The notes: generated from the sequence alone by a model not told the origin. 21,555 nt of DNA from a virus (IMGVR_UViG_3300028024_000026:1-21555), one strand, 5' to 3'. Shown: positions 14,957 to 20,526, numbered from the stretch's first letter. Made by a program: numbers and translations.

Positions 14957-15046
14957 TGCGGCGAAAAAAATAGAGTTCGGTCCATGGACACAAACTCTCA
15001 AACCTTCAAAACCAGCCAGCCAGACCACACGGCTACCTGCATTCAT

Positions 15047-15093
15047 AAAACGCCCCGCCTACCGGGCCGGGGAAACCAGACCGCTACGGGGCG
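15047..15093 (-). terminator. Hairpin terminator between cro unit and cII, tR1-like
   Basis: On the minus strand, CGCCCCG (15093-15087) pairs with CGGGGCG (15057-15051) and is followed by TTTT (15050-15047). The 29-base loop can form a further GC-rich inner pairing. The location, between cro and cII, is that of lambda tR1. The rest of the 254-base gap 14913-15166 holds the possible promoter above and an imperfect 21-base palindrome (15118-15138), but no gene. Confidence 0.5.
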
Positions 15094-15166
15094 TGCGATC
15101 CGGGGAGACGCTGTTACGCGCTTAGTACTGCTTAGCGCTGAATCGGGGAATAACGAGAGCCGGCTG

Positions 15167-15409
15167 TTAAGCGGCCTTTTCCAATCCTTTGCCGTCAACT
15201 GTCTCGGGGTCGGCATCTGGAATCTGCAGAAAGGCCGCCAGATCGTCTCCGTGAATAATCGCTTGACCAGTGTTGAGTCGATAGCAACGCAGCTTGGAGC
15301 CCAAAATTTCAAACATACCTTCGTGCGTCGCGTAGGGAAGATCGCCTTCAGGCTGACTTCCGGTTTCGCGCCATTGCACGCCAGCAAGGATCTCTTCGTC
15401 GTAGTTCAT
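15167..15409 (-). CDS. Small hypothetical protein after cro
   Basis: 80 residues. The ATG directly follows the cro stop (TGAATG), so it is translated in coupling with cro. The protein is acidic, with ILGSKLRCYRLNTGQAIIHGDDLAAFL suggesting a beta-strand plus helix fold. No family is recognised. It is in the first early operon segment, before the terminator, so it would be made at once when repression is lifted. Confidence 0.65.
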   Translation of the reverse strand: MNYDEEILAGVQWRETGSQPEGDLPYATHEGMFEILGSKLRCYRLNTGQAIIHGDDLAAFLQIPDADPETVDGKGLEKAA

Positions 15410-15748
15410 TCAAGCCCCCTCTTCCGGTTCTTGCGGATCAACTTCTCCGCCGGCATCGCCTTGGGTGTCGTCCGAAGTAGCTATGCGGTCAACCATGCCA
15501 TTTGTCGGGCTATCTGCGATCGACTTGGCCGATGCGCGGATGTAAGCCCAATCAACATCGCTCCGAAGTTGCTCGACGGATATCGCGCGGGAAGTTGCCT
15601 TATCGATTTTTATCGCCATAGACTCGTTGCAACGGCGCTGCTCGTAGGCGATCTGCCAGAGATAGGCGACGGACGTACCAACCGCATCGGCAAGCGCTTT
15701 GCGCTCCTCTTTGGTCAGTGCTTTGAAGTAGGTTCGAAATGGGTTCAT
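15410..15748 (-). CDS. Cro-like repressor, YdaS-type HTH
   Basis: 112 residues from the ATG at 15748; the open frame upstream overlaps cI and is not used. The N-terminal domain, YFKALTKEERKALADAVGTSVAYLWQI ... NESMAIKIDKATSRAIS, is a helix-turn-helix of the YdaS/Cro kind. It would bind the operators between itself and cI, turning cI off and allowing lytic growth. The C-terminal 45 residues are acidic and probably disordered. There is no ribosome site. The extended -10 box lies six bases before the ATG, so the mRNA is probably leaderless. Confidence 0.8.
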   Translation of the reverse strand: MNPFRTYFKALTKEERKALADAVGTSVAYLWQIAYEQRRCNESMAIKIDKATSRAISVEQLRSDVDWAYIRASAKSIADSPTNGMVDRIATSDDTQGDAGGEVDPQEPEEGA

Positions 15749-15754
15749 GCACCA

Positions 15755-15783
15755 ACGATAGCAAATGCTTACGCTAAGTGCAA
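15755..15783 (-). promoter_or_regulatory. pR-like promoter for cro and the early operon
   Basis: On the minus strand, the -35 TTGCAC (15783-15778), a 17-base spacer and the extended -10 TGC-TATCGT (15760-15755) lead to a start at or next to the cro ATG (15748). Two operator-like sites overlap the first T of each box. The same arrangement recurs at 17579-17616. Confidence 0.7.
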
Positions 15784-15829
15784 GCATTTGCGTGCTGAAA
15801 CGATAACTTTTGCGATCACAGCAAATGCT
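15760..15829. promoter_or_regulatory. Operator cluster OR (three AGCAWWTGCT sites)
   Basis: Three near-palindromes lie between cro and cI: AGCAAATGCT (15760-15769), AGCATTTGCG (15783-15792) and AGCAAATGCT (15820-15829). The centre distances are 23 and 37 bases. The first two cover the cro promoter. The third lies over the presumed -35 area of the cI promoter. A degenerate fourth site may sit at 15805-15814. These are the expected CI and Cro binding sites. Confidence 0.7.
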
Positions 15830-15845
15830 AGTTTTCAGGTTTAAT
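15817..15845 (+). promoter_or_regulatory. Weak cI promoter (pRM-like)
   Basis: The -10 TTTAAT (15840-15845) is six bases before the cI ATG, while the -35 region (CACAGC at 15817) is poor and overlaps operator three. That pattern fits an activator-dependent maintenance promoter and a leaderless cI message. Confidence 0.45.
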
Positions 15846-15851
15846 TCGCCG

Positions 15852-16622
15852 ATGGATATCGATGCGTACCGCCGCAAGCGGCTTAAGGACCTGGTCGACA
15901 AAGAAGCGAGTGGCAACGTCGCGGAGTTCGCGCGCCGGCATGCTCAGGACGCAACTCGATTGCGGCAGATGCTTAATCCCAACTACCGAGAGGGGAAGGG
16001 TTTCAAAGAGCGCGTGGCGCGCAGGCTGGAGGAAGACCTTGGACTTCCGGCCCTATATTTCGACCTTGGCATCGAGGATGAAATATCGGGGTTCAAACCG
16101 GAAAATGGTAAAACCGGGAATAGAGGGGTAAATACACCCTTAATCGCCAGCGAACAAAAGCTATCCGGCGCTAATCTAGACTCCACTACCAATATAGAGT
16201 CGGGACCAGAGACCAAAGGGATCTTTCCCCTTATTTCCTGGGTCCAGGCCGGAGCCTGGGAAGAGATTGTGGATAATTTTGCGCCTGGGGATGCCGAGGA
16301 GTGGATAGCATCGCCGGTGAAGGTATCAGCCGCGTCCTTCTACCTTAAGGTGCGCGGAGAAAGCATGTTTGATCCTGCAGACCATCGATCATTCCGCGAG
16401 GGCGAAATCGTCCTGGTGGATCCGAATTGCGATGCCGAGAACGGCTCGTTTGTCGTCGTCAGACTGGACGATGACTCGGAAGCAACTTTCAAGCAGCTCG
16501 TTCTCGAGGGCGGGAAAAAGTATTTGAAAGCGCTGAATCCGACGTGGCCCAACCGGATCTTCGAAGTCAACGGTAATGCGACCATCTGCGGCGTGGTGCG
16601 TTCCAAGATCGTTAAATACTGA
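15852..16622 (+). CDS. cI: CI-like repressor with S24 autoprotease domain
   Basis: 256 residues from the ATG at 15852; upstream in-frame ATGs lie within the operators and are not used. The N-terminal DNA-binding domain is about residues 1-75. A polar linker follows, then the LexA/S24 peptidase: cleavage site A133-G134 in WVQAGAW, nucleophile S171 in VRGESM and lysine K214 in ATFKQL. It keeps the prophage silent and is inactivated by RecA-stimulated self-cleavage during DNA damage. No ribosome site is present. The -10 box six bases upstream suggests a leaderless mRNA, as for lambda cI from pRM. All active residues are intact. Confidence 0.92.
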   Translation: MDIDAYRRKRLKDLVDKEASGNVAEFARRHAQDATRLRQMLNPNYREGKGFKERVARRLEEDLGLPALYFDLGIEDEISGFKPENGKTGNRGVNTPLIASEQKLSGANLDSTTNIESGPETKGIFPLISWVQAGAWEEIVDNFAPGDAEEWIASPVKVSAASFYLKVRGESMFDPADHRSFREGEIVLVDPNCDAENGSFVVVRLDDDSEATFKQLVLEGGKKYLKALNPTWPNRIFEVNGNATICGVVRSKIVKY

Positions 16623-16691
16623 CGATTCACCGCGTTGCGGCCATCATCCCGCGTGGTTCGGGCATGTACCGCGCAGATTGAGCCCACACCC

Positions 16692-16706
16692 TAGCCCGCC
16701 GCGCGC
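16692..16706. repeat. 15-bp direct repeat, left copy
   Basis: TAGCCCGCCGCGCGC is identical to 17478-17492. The right copy is the first part of an intact terminator hairpin, while the left copy lacks the second stem arm. The two copies bracket higBA and may record its insertion. Confidence 0.6.
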
Positions 16707-16746
16707 TTCGCTATAAGGTTTCGCGTACACATGCCGTTAATAACGT

Positions 16747-16775
16747 TTGACGACAGTAACGCCGCGCATTAGCAT
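16747..16775 (+). promoter_or_regulatory. Promoter for higBA
   Basis: The -35 TTGACG (16747-16752, five of six bases), a 17-base spacer and the -10 TAGCAT (16770-16775) end seven bases before the higB ATG. The toxin message would therefore be leaderless or nearly so. GTTAATAAC just upstream is a possible HigA half-operator. Confidence 0.6.
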
Positions 16776-16782
16776 ACTTGAC

Positions 16783-17061
16783 ATGATCCAAACGTTCCGG
16801 TGCGCCGACACTCAAACCCTTTTTGCTGGTCAGCGGGTAGCGCGTTTCGTCAATATTGAGGCGGTCGCCATGCGGAAACTTGCAATGCTGCACCGAGCTG
16901 CCGTGTTGGATGATCTCAGAATCCCGCCCAACAATCGTCTGAAGGCATTGAATCGAGATAGGGCCGGATCACATAGCATCCGTATTAATGACCAGTTTCG
17001 GGTGTGCTTTCGATTCGATGCTGGAAATGCTTTCGATGTGGAAATTGTTGACTACCATTAG
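16783..17061 (+). CDS. higB: HigB-type toxin (RelE superfamily mRNA interferase)
   Basis: 92 residues from the ATG at 16783. The pattern MIQTFRCADTQTLFAG near the start, then IPPNNRLKALNRDRAGSHSI and FRVCFRFDAGNAFDVEIVDYH, is that of HigB toxins, which cut mRNA on the ribosome. The ATG at 16747 is the longer alternative but lies in the promoter. The toxin gene comes first and the antitoxin gene second, as usual for hig. It lies between cI and the second operator cluster, the rexAB position in lambda, so it is expected to be expressed in lysogens, stabilising the prophage or excluding other phages. Confidence 0.92.
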   Translation: MIQTFRCADTQTLFAGQRVARFVNIEAVAMRKLAMLHRAAVLDDLRIPPNNRLKALNRDRAGSHSIRINDQFRVCFRFDAGNAFDVEIVDYH

Positions 17062-17077
17062 CCAAAGGAGTGGCACT

Positions 17078-17380
17078 ATGAACCGCGAAGTCGCCTACCC
17101 GACGCCAGGTGAAATCTTGACCGAGGAATTCCTGGCGCCAATGGGTATCAGCATGTACCGCCTTGCCAAAGATATCGGCGTGCCGCAGCAGCGTATCGGT
17201 GACATTGTGAACGGGCATCGCGCCATCACTGTGGACACGGGCCTGCGCCTGTCTCGGTATTTCGGAACCAGCGACGAGTTCTGGACTGGTCTGCAGCTCG
17301 ATTTTGACACTGTCACCGCGAAGGCTGAACTTGCGGACCGACTGGCCGGTATTCCTCGCTTTGAGCCGGAAGAAGTCTGA
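17078..17380 (+). CDS. higA: HigA-type antitoxin
   Basis: 100 residues from the ATG at 17078, with AAAGGAG eight bases upstream; the frame open further upstream lies inside higB. The Xre-type helix-turn-helix spans about 25-65 (MYRLAKDIGVPQQRIGDIVNG), followed by DTGLRLSRYFGTSDEFWTGLQ, typical of the HigA/VapI family. It binds and neutralises HigB and represses its own operon. It starts 16 bases after the higB stop, so the two are co-transcribed. Confidence 0.93.
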   Translation: MNREVAYPTPGEILTEEFLAPMGISMYRLAKDIGVPQQRIGDIVNGHRAITVDTGLRLSRYFGTSDEFWTGLQLDFDTVTAKAELADRLAGIPRFEPEEV

Positions 17381-17442
17381 AGAGCAGTAGGTAGTCCTCA
17401 GGGCACTCGCCAATAACTACCGCCTCACCTCGCAGATAACCA

Positions 17443-17466
17443 GCCCCGCCACCGAGCGGGGCTTTT
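17443..17466 (+). terminator. Rho-independent terminator after higBA, first of two
   Basis: GCCCCGC (17443-17449), a six-base loop and GCGGGGC (17456-17462) are followed by TTTT. It ends the cI-higBA transcripts before the next promoter region. Confidence 0.85.
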
Positions 17467-17477
17467 CACATCTCCCT

Positions 17478-17502
17478 TAGCCCGCCGCGCGCGGGCTTTT
17501 TT
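17478..17502 (+). terminator. Rho-independent terminator, second of two; holds right 15-bp repeat
   Basis: GCCCGC (17480-17485), a five-base loop and GCGGGC (17491-17496) are followed by TTTTTT. The first 15 bases (17478-17492) repeat 16692-16706 exactly. It is a strong terminator isolating the lysogenic genes from the pL-like promoter. Confidence 0.85.
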
Positions 17503-17578
17503 GCGCCTATTGTTGCCCGAAATGCACACCCATCGGGCGAAAGCAAAAGTTCTCTAAAAAAATTCGACCACGTGCGAT

Positions 17579-17616
17579 AGCTTTTGCTTGCGTTCTTCAA
17601 AAGCACTTGCTATTGT
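17579..17616 (+). promoter_or_regulatory. pL-like promoter with two operators (OL)
   Basis: The -35 TTGCGT (17588-17593), a 17-base spacer and the extended -10 TGC-TATTGT (17611-17616) lie between operator-like sites AGCTTTTGCT (17579-17588) and AGCACTTGCT (17602-17611). The last T of each site is the first T of each box, and the centres are 23 bases apart. The cro promoter shows the same numbers, so CI and Cro probably bind here too. Transcription would run into 17660 and beyond. Confidence 0.7.
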
Positions 17617-17659
17617 TCAGTCAAGCAAGCAAACACCACATCAGACCAGGGGCAGCGAA

Positions 17660-17977
17660 ATGAGCCAAGCACTTGACCACGGAATGCTGAATGTCCCGCT
17701 GGCTAAGCGCGGGAACATCGACGCCCAGCTTGATGCGTACAAGCGCGATCAGGCAGCCGCAGCAAGCGCCACACGCAAGGCCGCAACGGTTCAGCACAAG
17801 TCGGACAAGGCTACGGCCAAAGTCTGCCTCACGCTGATCCTCGATCGTCCTGAGTTGCTGGCCGCCAAGGCTGAAACGATGAACGTGACCGTGAAAGACC
17901 TTCGTGAGCATCTTCGCGGCTGGTCGATCTGGGAACCGAAGAAGCTGATGGCGCTGGCTGATAAGTGGCTCGGATAA
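17660..17977 (+). CDS. First gene of the presumed pL operon, unknown function
   Basis: 105 residues from the ATG at 17660, preceded by AGGGG; the open frame further upstream includes the promoter. The middle is rich in Lys, Ala and Gln (YKRDQAAAASATRKAATVQH), giving a long basic helix. The C-terminal part (TVKDLREHLRGWSIWEPKKL) looks like a small globular helical domain. Its position is that of lambda N, directly after pL, but it has no Arg-rich N-terminal motif of N. An antitermination role is therefore only a positional guess. Confidence 0.7.
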   Translation: MSQALDHGMLNVPLAKRGNIDAQLDAYKRDQAAAASATRKAATVQHKSDKATAKVCLTLILDRPELLAAKAETMNVTVKDLREHLRGWSIWEPKKLMALADKWLG

Positions 17978-17987
17978 GGAGTTTGTG

Positions 17988-18182
17988 ATGAGCGAATGCC
18001 CGCGCGTCGGTCGCTGGATTGGTGCCTGCAAGTTCGAAGCGCGGTATGACCGGATTCCTCCGGAAGCGCGTACCGATCTGTTGGCGCCGTATCAGCCAAC
18101 GATGGAAATCGAGGCCCGTACCAAGCGCATTTACGTCTGCGACGTGTGTGTCCGATGCGGCAAGACAGTAAAGCGTAGTTAG
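17988..18182 (+). CDS. Small zinc-finger-like protein
   Basis: 64 residues from the ATG at 17988 with AAGGAG six bases upstream. The N-terminus has SECPRVGRWIGACKFEARYD. The C-terminus has CDVCVRCGKTVKR, so with C4 and C14 it may form a zinc site. The basic end suggests nucleic acid binding. It is translated ten bases after the previous gene and is the last gene before the structured RNA region. Confidence 0.65.
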   Translation: MSECPRVGRWIGACKFEARYDRIPPEARTDLLAPYQPTMEIEARTKRIYVCDVCVRCGKTVKRS

Positions 18183-18195
18183 CAACATCGTAGCA

Positions 18196-18862
18196 CCCGC
18201 CCCGGCAGAGCCGGATCGCGGAAGGATCTTTAAGCGAATCTAGCAGAGATACCCGCAAGGGAGCGCTCAACGCCCTACCGCTGAAAAGATCGGGGCCTAT
18301 CAACCAAGTGCCTGGCTCCCAGATGGGGCTATAGAACACTTGGAAGATCGATAACACCGCAGCAGACCGTGAGCCGGTTCACCGGAAGTAGCACGGCTGC
18401 TGCGAAGCAGTTTTCAAGAGAACGCACCGCATTCCCTGCCACAGTAGTCCGGCGTAAGGCGTTGCTTGGTCATGGGACTTTAGCCCTGACTTCACGGCAC
18501 GTACACCAGTAGGAAACTCCCTGGTATAGCGTGGTGTGTTCTCTTGAAAGTTGCATTGAATTGTCCTCCTCGAGCGCGAAAGCGTGTGGATGCCCTGCTA
18601 ATCGAGTAAGGCAGGGACTGAAGGTGCCACCAGTAATAAAGGCGAACGACGTACGTCTAGTAGGCGCTTAGCTCCGTCCGACTTGCCGCCGTAAGCGGCT
18701 CCGAATACCCACGAGAGGGAATGATCCGATGCGCTTTCTTGCCAGCACATCGGGGACCCAATAAAGCGACAAGATTAACCGAGGCGCTTGGCAGCTGGAA
18801 AATCGGGGATTGGTCATAGCTAAACTGCCACTAATTTATCTCAGTGCGCTAGGCATTGAGGA
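18196..18862 (+). ncRNA. Candidate large structured noncoding RNA (~0.65 kb)
   Basis: No ORF fits 18183-18880, but helices fill it. A 20-bp helix pairs 18411-18430 with 18531-18550, with three G-U pairs and no mismatch. Another pairs 18358-18365 and 18367-18371 with 18392-18404, capped by CCGG-UUCA-CCGG. Hairpins include 18202-18214; 18252-18261 (GCAA loop); 18304-18310/18337-18343 with an inner helix 18314-18319/18325-18330; 18574-18585 (GAAA loop); 18593-18599/18610-18616; 18685-18699; 18725-18731/18748-18754; and 18840-18847/18853-18860. Bases 18569-18573 can pair with loop bases 18602-18606. All wobbles are U-G in the plus sense. Size and phage setting recall the large ornate RNAs GOLLD and ROOL; identity is unproven and the ends are approximate. 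Confidence 0.6.
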
Positions 18863-18880
18863 CTACTACCGGAGAAGAAA

Positions 18881-19255
18881 ATGCAAGCAACCCCGTTCGC
18901 ACGAGCAAACATGATGATGGCCGCCATTGCAGCAGCGATGAGCCTGGGTGGTGAAGCGCAACGCGCCGCGATGACTGGCATCGGCCCGTATGTTTCGCGC
19001 GGCAAGGGTCGCGGCAAGCTCGCGAAGTGGCTGGGCGGCTCGACACGCAGCAAGTACGCCCCGCACATTGGCAAGAAAGAACAGGAGCGCGCTAAGCGCT
19101 GCTACATGGAAAGCCATTTCCCGGTGCTCGATAAAACGCCTGGACAGAGTAATCCGTGCGCACTGCGCAGCGCTCCAGTGATGTGCCAGATGAGCAAGAC
19201 CACGCACGAAGCGTACCTCGATGCGCGGCAGCAAGAGTACGAGAGCGTGTTTTAA
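18881..19255 (+). CDS. Hypothetical phage protein
   Basis: 124 residues with GGAG seven bases before the ATG. The N-terminus has Ala/Met-rich helices (ARANMMMAAIAAAMSL), then a Gly/Lys/Arg-rich loop (YVSRGKGRGKLAKWLGGSTR) that looks RNA- or DNA-binding. A polar C-terminal half carries two Cys. No family is recognised. It follows the structured RNA by 20 bases, so the last hairpin (18840-18860) may form part of its leader, and a link between this basic protein and that RNA is possible. Confidence 0.7.
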   Translation: MQATPFARANMMMAAIAAAMSLGGEAQRAAMTGIGPYVSRGKGRGKLAKWLGGSTRSKYAPHIGKKEQERAKRCYMESHFPVLDKTPGQSNPCALRSAPVMCQMSKTTHEAYLDARQQEYESVF

Positions 19256-19302
19256 ACATCGCATCTGAGCAGCGAAGAGTAACCAGCCATTAGGAGGCTG
19301 AC

Positions 19303-19440
19303 ATGTTCTATTCCGACTACCTGCGCGACCTGTTGCGCATCGCACACATCGAGATCACGCCTTTTTCTCACGCTTATGTCGAGACGATCAACGGCAAATA
19401 TTCTCGCACCGTTGATTACCGCGATGTGGTCTGGGGTTGA
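19303..19440 (+). CDS. Mini-protein (45 aa)
   Basis: Starts at an ATG with a near-perfect ribosome site AGGAGG five bases upstream. The peptide begins MFYSDYLRDLLRIAHIEITP and ends RTVDYRDVVWG, with a helix followed by a strand-like part. The strong ribosome site and the tight following gene make it real despite its length. No family is recognised. Confidence 0.65.
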   Translation: MFYSDYLRDLLRIAHIEITPFSHAYVETINGKYSRTVDYRDVVWG

Positions 19441-19441
19441 T

Positions 19442-19552
19442 ATGTCGAGCCACGCCCGCGCCCTCCTCTGCTGTATCGGCCTGCGGCACACCGAAGATTT
19501 AGACGGCGCGCTCCGGTGGATTGCCGAGCGGCTTATCTCTGGGAACTACTGA
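19442..19552 (+). CDS. Mini-protein (36 aa)
   Basis: The ATG is one base after the previous stop, with GGGG just upstream. The peptide starts MSSHARALLCCIGLRHTEDL and ends in an amphipathic helix (ALRWIAERLISGNY). Its stop is followed after one base by the next ATG, which suggests coupled translation. The function is unknown. Confidence 0.5.
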   Translation: MSSHARALLCCIGLRHTEDLDGALRWIAERLISGNY

Positions 19553-19553
19553 C

Positions 19554-19637
19554 ATGCCCGAATTTCTTCTTAGCGCTTGCATCGCTTCGGCGTTTATTGG
19601 GTTTTTAGTAATGCTTAGTGTGATGGATAAAAAATGA
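19554..19637 (+). CDS. Single-pass membrane mini-protein (27 aa)
   Basis: The peptide consists nearly entirely of one hydrophobic segment (FLLSACIASAFIGFLVMLSV) with a basic DKK end, so it should insert in the inner membrane. The ATG follows the previous stop by one base, and its stop overlaps the next ATG (ATGA). Tiny membrane peptides of phages often alter host membrane proteins, but no specific role can be assigned. Confidence 0.5.
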   Translation: MPEFLLSACIASAFIGFLVMLSVMDKK

Positions 19638-19819
19638 AAGATCTTCAACCCCTGAAATTCAAACAGATCGCTTCCGACTGGATCACCGAACTGGCCGACC
19701 TGCACGAATGGGCGCCAATGGAAGTCGACGAGATGGGCGAAGAGCCGATGCAGTTTGTGAAGGATATGGTTGCTTTCTTCACGCGCGGCGCGATTCTTAA
19801 CGCGATGAGGAAGAAATGA
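19634..19819 (+). CDS. Small hypothetical protein
   Basis: 61 residues, ATGA-coupled on both sides. It is acidic in the middle (APMEVDEMGEEPMQFVKDM), with an aromatic helix FVKDMVAFFTRGAILNAM at the end. No family is recognised. Its place in a tight row of overlapping mini-genes makes it a true gene. Confidence 0.65.
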   Translation: MKDLQPLKFKQIASDWITELADLHEWAPMEVDEMGEEPMQFVKDMVAFFTRGAILNAMRKK

Positions 19820-19962
19820 ACCGCCTCGTTGACAAGGACTTCCGTCACGACGAATGGCTGCTCTCTGGCCTACCCGATGACGACGAAGACATTGAGTTAG
19901 ATGATGACCACGGCGACGACATCGATAGCGATCGTCGCACCGAAATGATTAAGGGGGTTTGA
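19816..19962 (+). CDS. Highly acidic mini-protein (48 aa)
   Basis: The ATG overlaps the previous stop (ATGA). The middle is a run of Asp and Glu (GLPDDDEDIELDDDHGDDID), giving a strongly negative charge like DNA-mimic or anti-host phage proteins. No family is recognised and its target is unknown. It ends seven bases before the next ATG. Confidence 0.6.
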   Translation: MNRLVDKDFRHDEWLLSGLPDDDEDIELDDDHGDDIDSDRRTEMIKGV

Positions 19963-19969
19963 AATTGCA

Positions 19970-20302
19970 ATGATCGAATTGAAGGGCTGGATCTGGGGAA
20001 AGAAAGAAGTCTACGAACGCGAAGTGAAATACATGTTCTTCGAAGGCGGTGGCTCGAATTACTTCAGCGAGCAAGGGTACTTTCAGGTTTGCGAACACAC
20101 GGTTGAGGTTGAGTTGCCAGAAACATTCAATCCGGTCGCGGCCCAGGTGTCCGCACTGAATGCCAAGAAGGAAGCGATTCAGCGGCAGTTCACCGACCGC
20201 ATTCGGGAAATCAACGACGCGATTTCGAACTTGCAGTGCTTGACGTTTGACCCGTCTGGCACCGCTTCTTACGAAGTCGCATCAGATGAGATTCCTTTTT
20301 GA
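19970..20302 (+). CDS. Hypothetical protein with SSB-like C-terminal tail
   Basis: 110 residues. The N-terminal half is beta-rich with aromatic and Gly residues (MIELKGWIWGKKEVY, FFEGGGSNYFSEQGYFQV). It is followed by a helix (VSALNAKKEAIQRQFTDRIREINDAI), and the protein ends ...YEVASDEIPF. The last residues match the acidic DxIPF tip of bacterial single-strand-binding proteins, which docks many repair and replication enzymes. The body does not show a clear OB fold, so it may instead mimic SSB to recruit or block host partners. Ribosome site spacing is long (GGGGG, about 13 bases). Confidence 0.65.
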   Translation: MIELKGWIWGKKEVYEREVKYMFFEGGGSNYFSEQGYFQVCEHTVEVELPETFNPVAAQVSALNAKKEAIQRQFTDRIREINDAISNLQCLTFDPSGTASYEVASDEIPF

Positions 20303-20310
20303 TAGACGCT

Positions 20311-20332
20311 GGCCCGGCGTAATGGGCCTTTT
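20311..20332 (+). terminator. Likely rho-independent terminator
   Basis: GGCCC (20311-20315) and GGGCC (20324-20328) with an eight-base loop are followed by TTTT. The stem is short but all GC. It is nine bases after the stop of the preceding gene and would end the pL operon unless antiterminated. Confidence 0.55.
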
Positions 20333-20335
20333 CAA

Positions 20336-20471
20336 TGGATCGCTTTGTACGGCGTGGAGCCTTCACGAGCTAAGAAGCGCCGAGTTGGTCAAGGTACCGG
20401 GCCTGCCGTACCTTGACTGGCGTAGAGGACAACGAGTCTTAGGACAGAATCCTCGTTTGCAGAGCGATCCA
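20336..20471 (+). ncRNA. Four-way-junction structured RNA element (136 nt)
   Basis: The closing helix pairs 20336-20349 with 20458-20471 over 14 unbroken pairs, two of them U-G wobbles in the plus sense. Three hairpins radiate from the junction. They are 20350-20354/20378-20382 (with inner 20358-20360/20369-20371); 20388-20397/20408-20417, a perfect 10-bp stem; and 20431-20436/20452-20457. Together they form a cloverleaf-like fold. The wobble sense supports transcription on the plus strand. It lies between a terminator and the secreted-protein gene, so it could be a small RNA or a 5' regulatory leader. It is not a tRNA: no T-loop, anticodon arm or CCA is present. Confidence 0.6.
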
Positions 20472-20526
20472 CTGAACAGCAGTAACGGCAACGTGACCGA
20501 CTCACGCACATACGAGGAAAATAAAA

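Noticed and set aside
14933-15844. 303-codon plus-strand ORF over the cro region
   Set aside because: It covers the cII promoter region, the terminator and two minus-strand genes, and ends inside the operators. There is no ribosome site and no recognisable domain.
16651-16674. Hairpin after cI as its terminator
   Set aside because: A 7-bp stem with one wobble can form, but no T run follows. I could not call it a terminator.
18189-18357. Minus-strand ORF part (17791-18357) and similar frames over the structured RNA
   Set aside because: They run antisense through confident genes and have no ribosome sites.
18183-18880. Group I or group II intron, tmRNA or RNase P RNA as identity of the structured region
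   Set aside because: I could not find domain V, the P3/P7 core, the tmRNA ends or the RNase P conserved stretches. The flanking genes are not split either.
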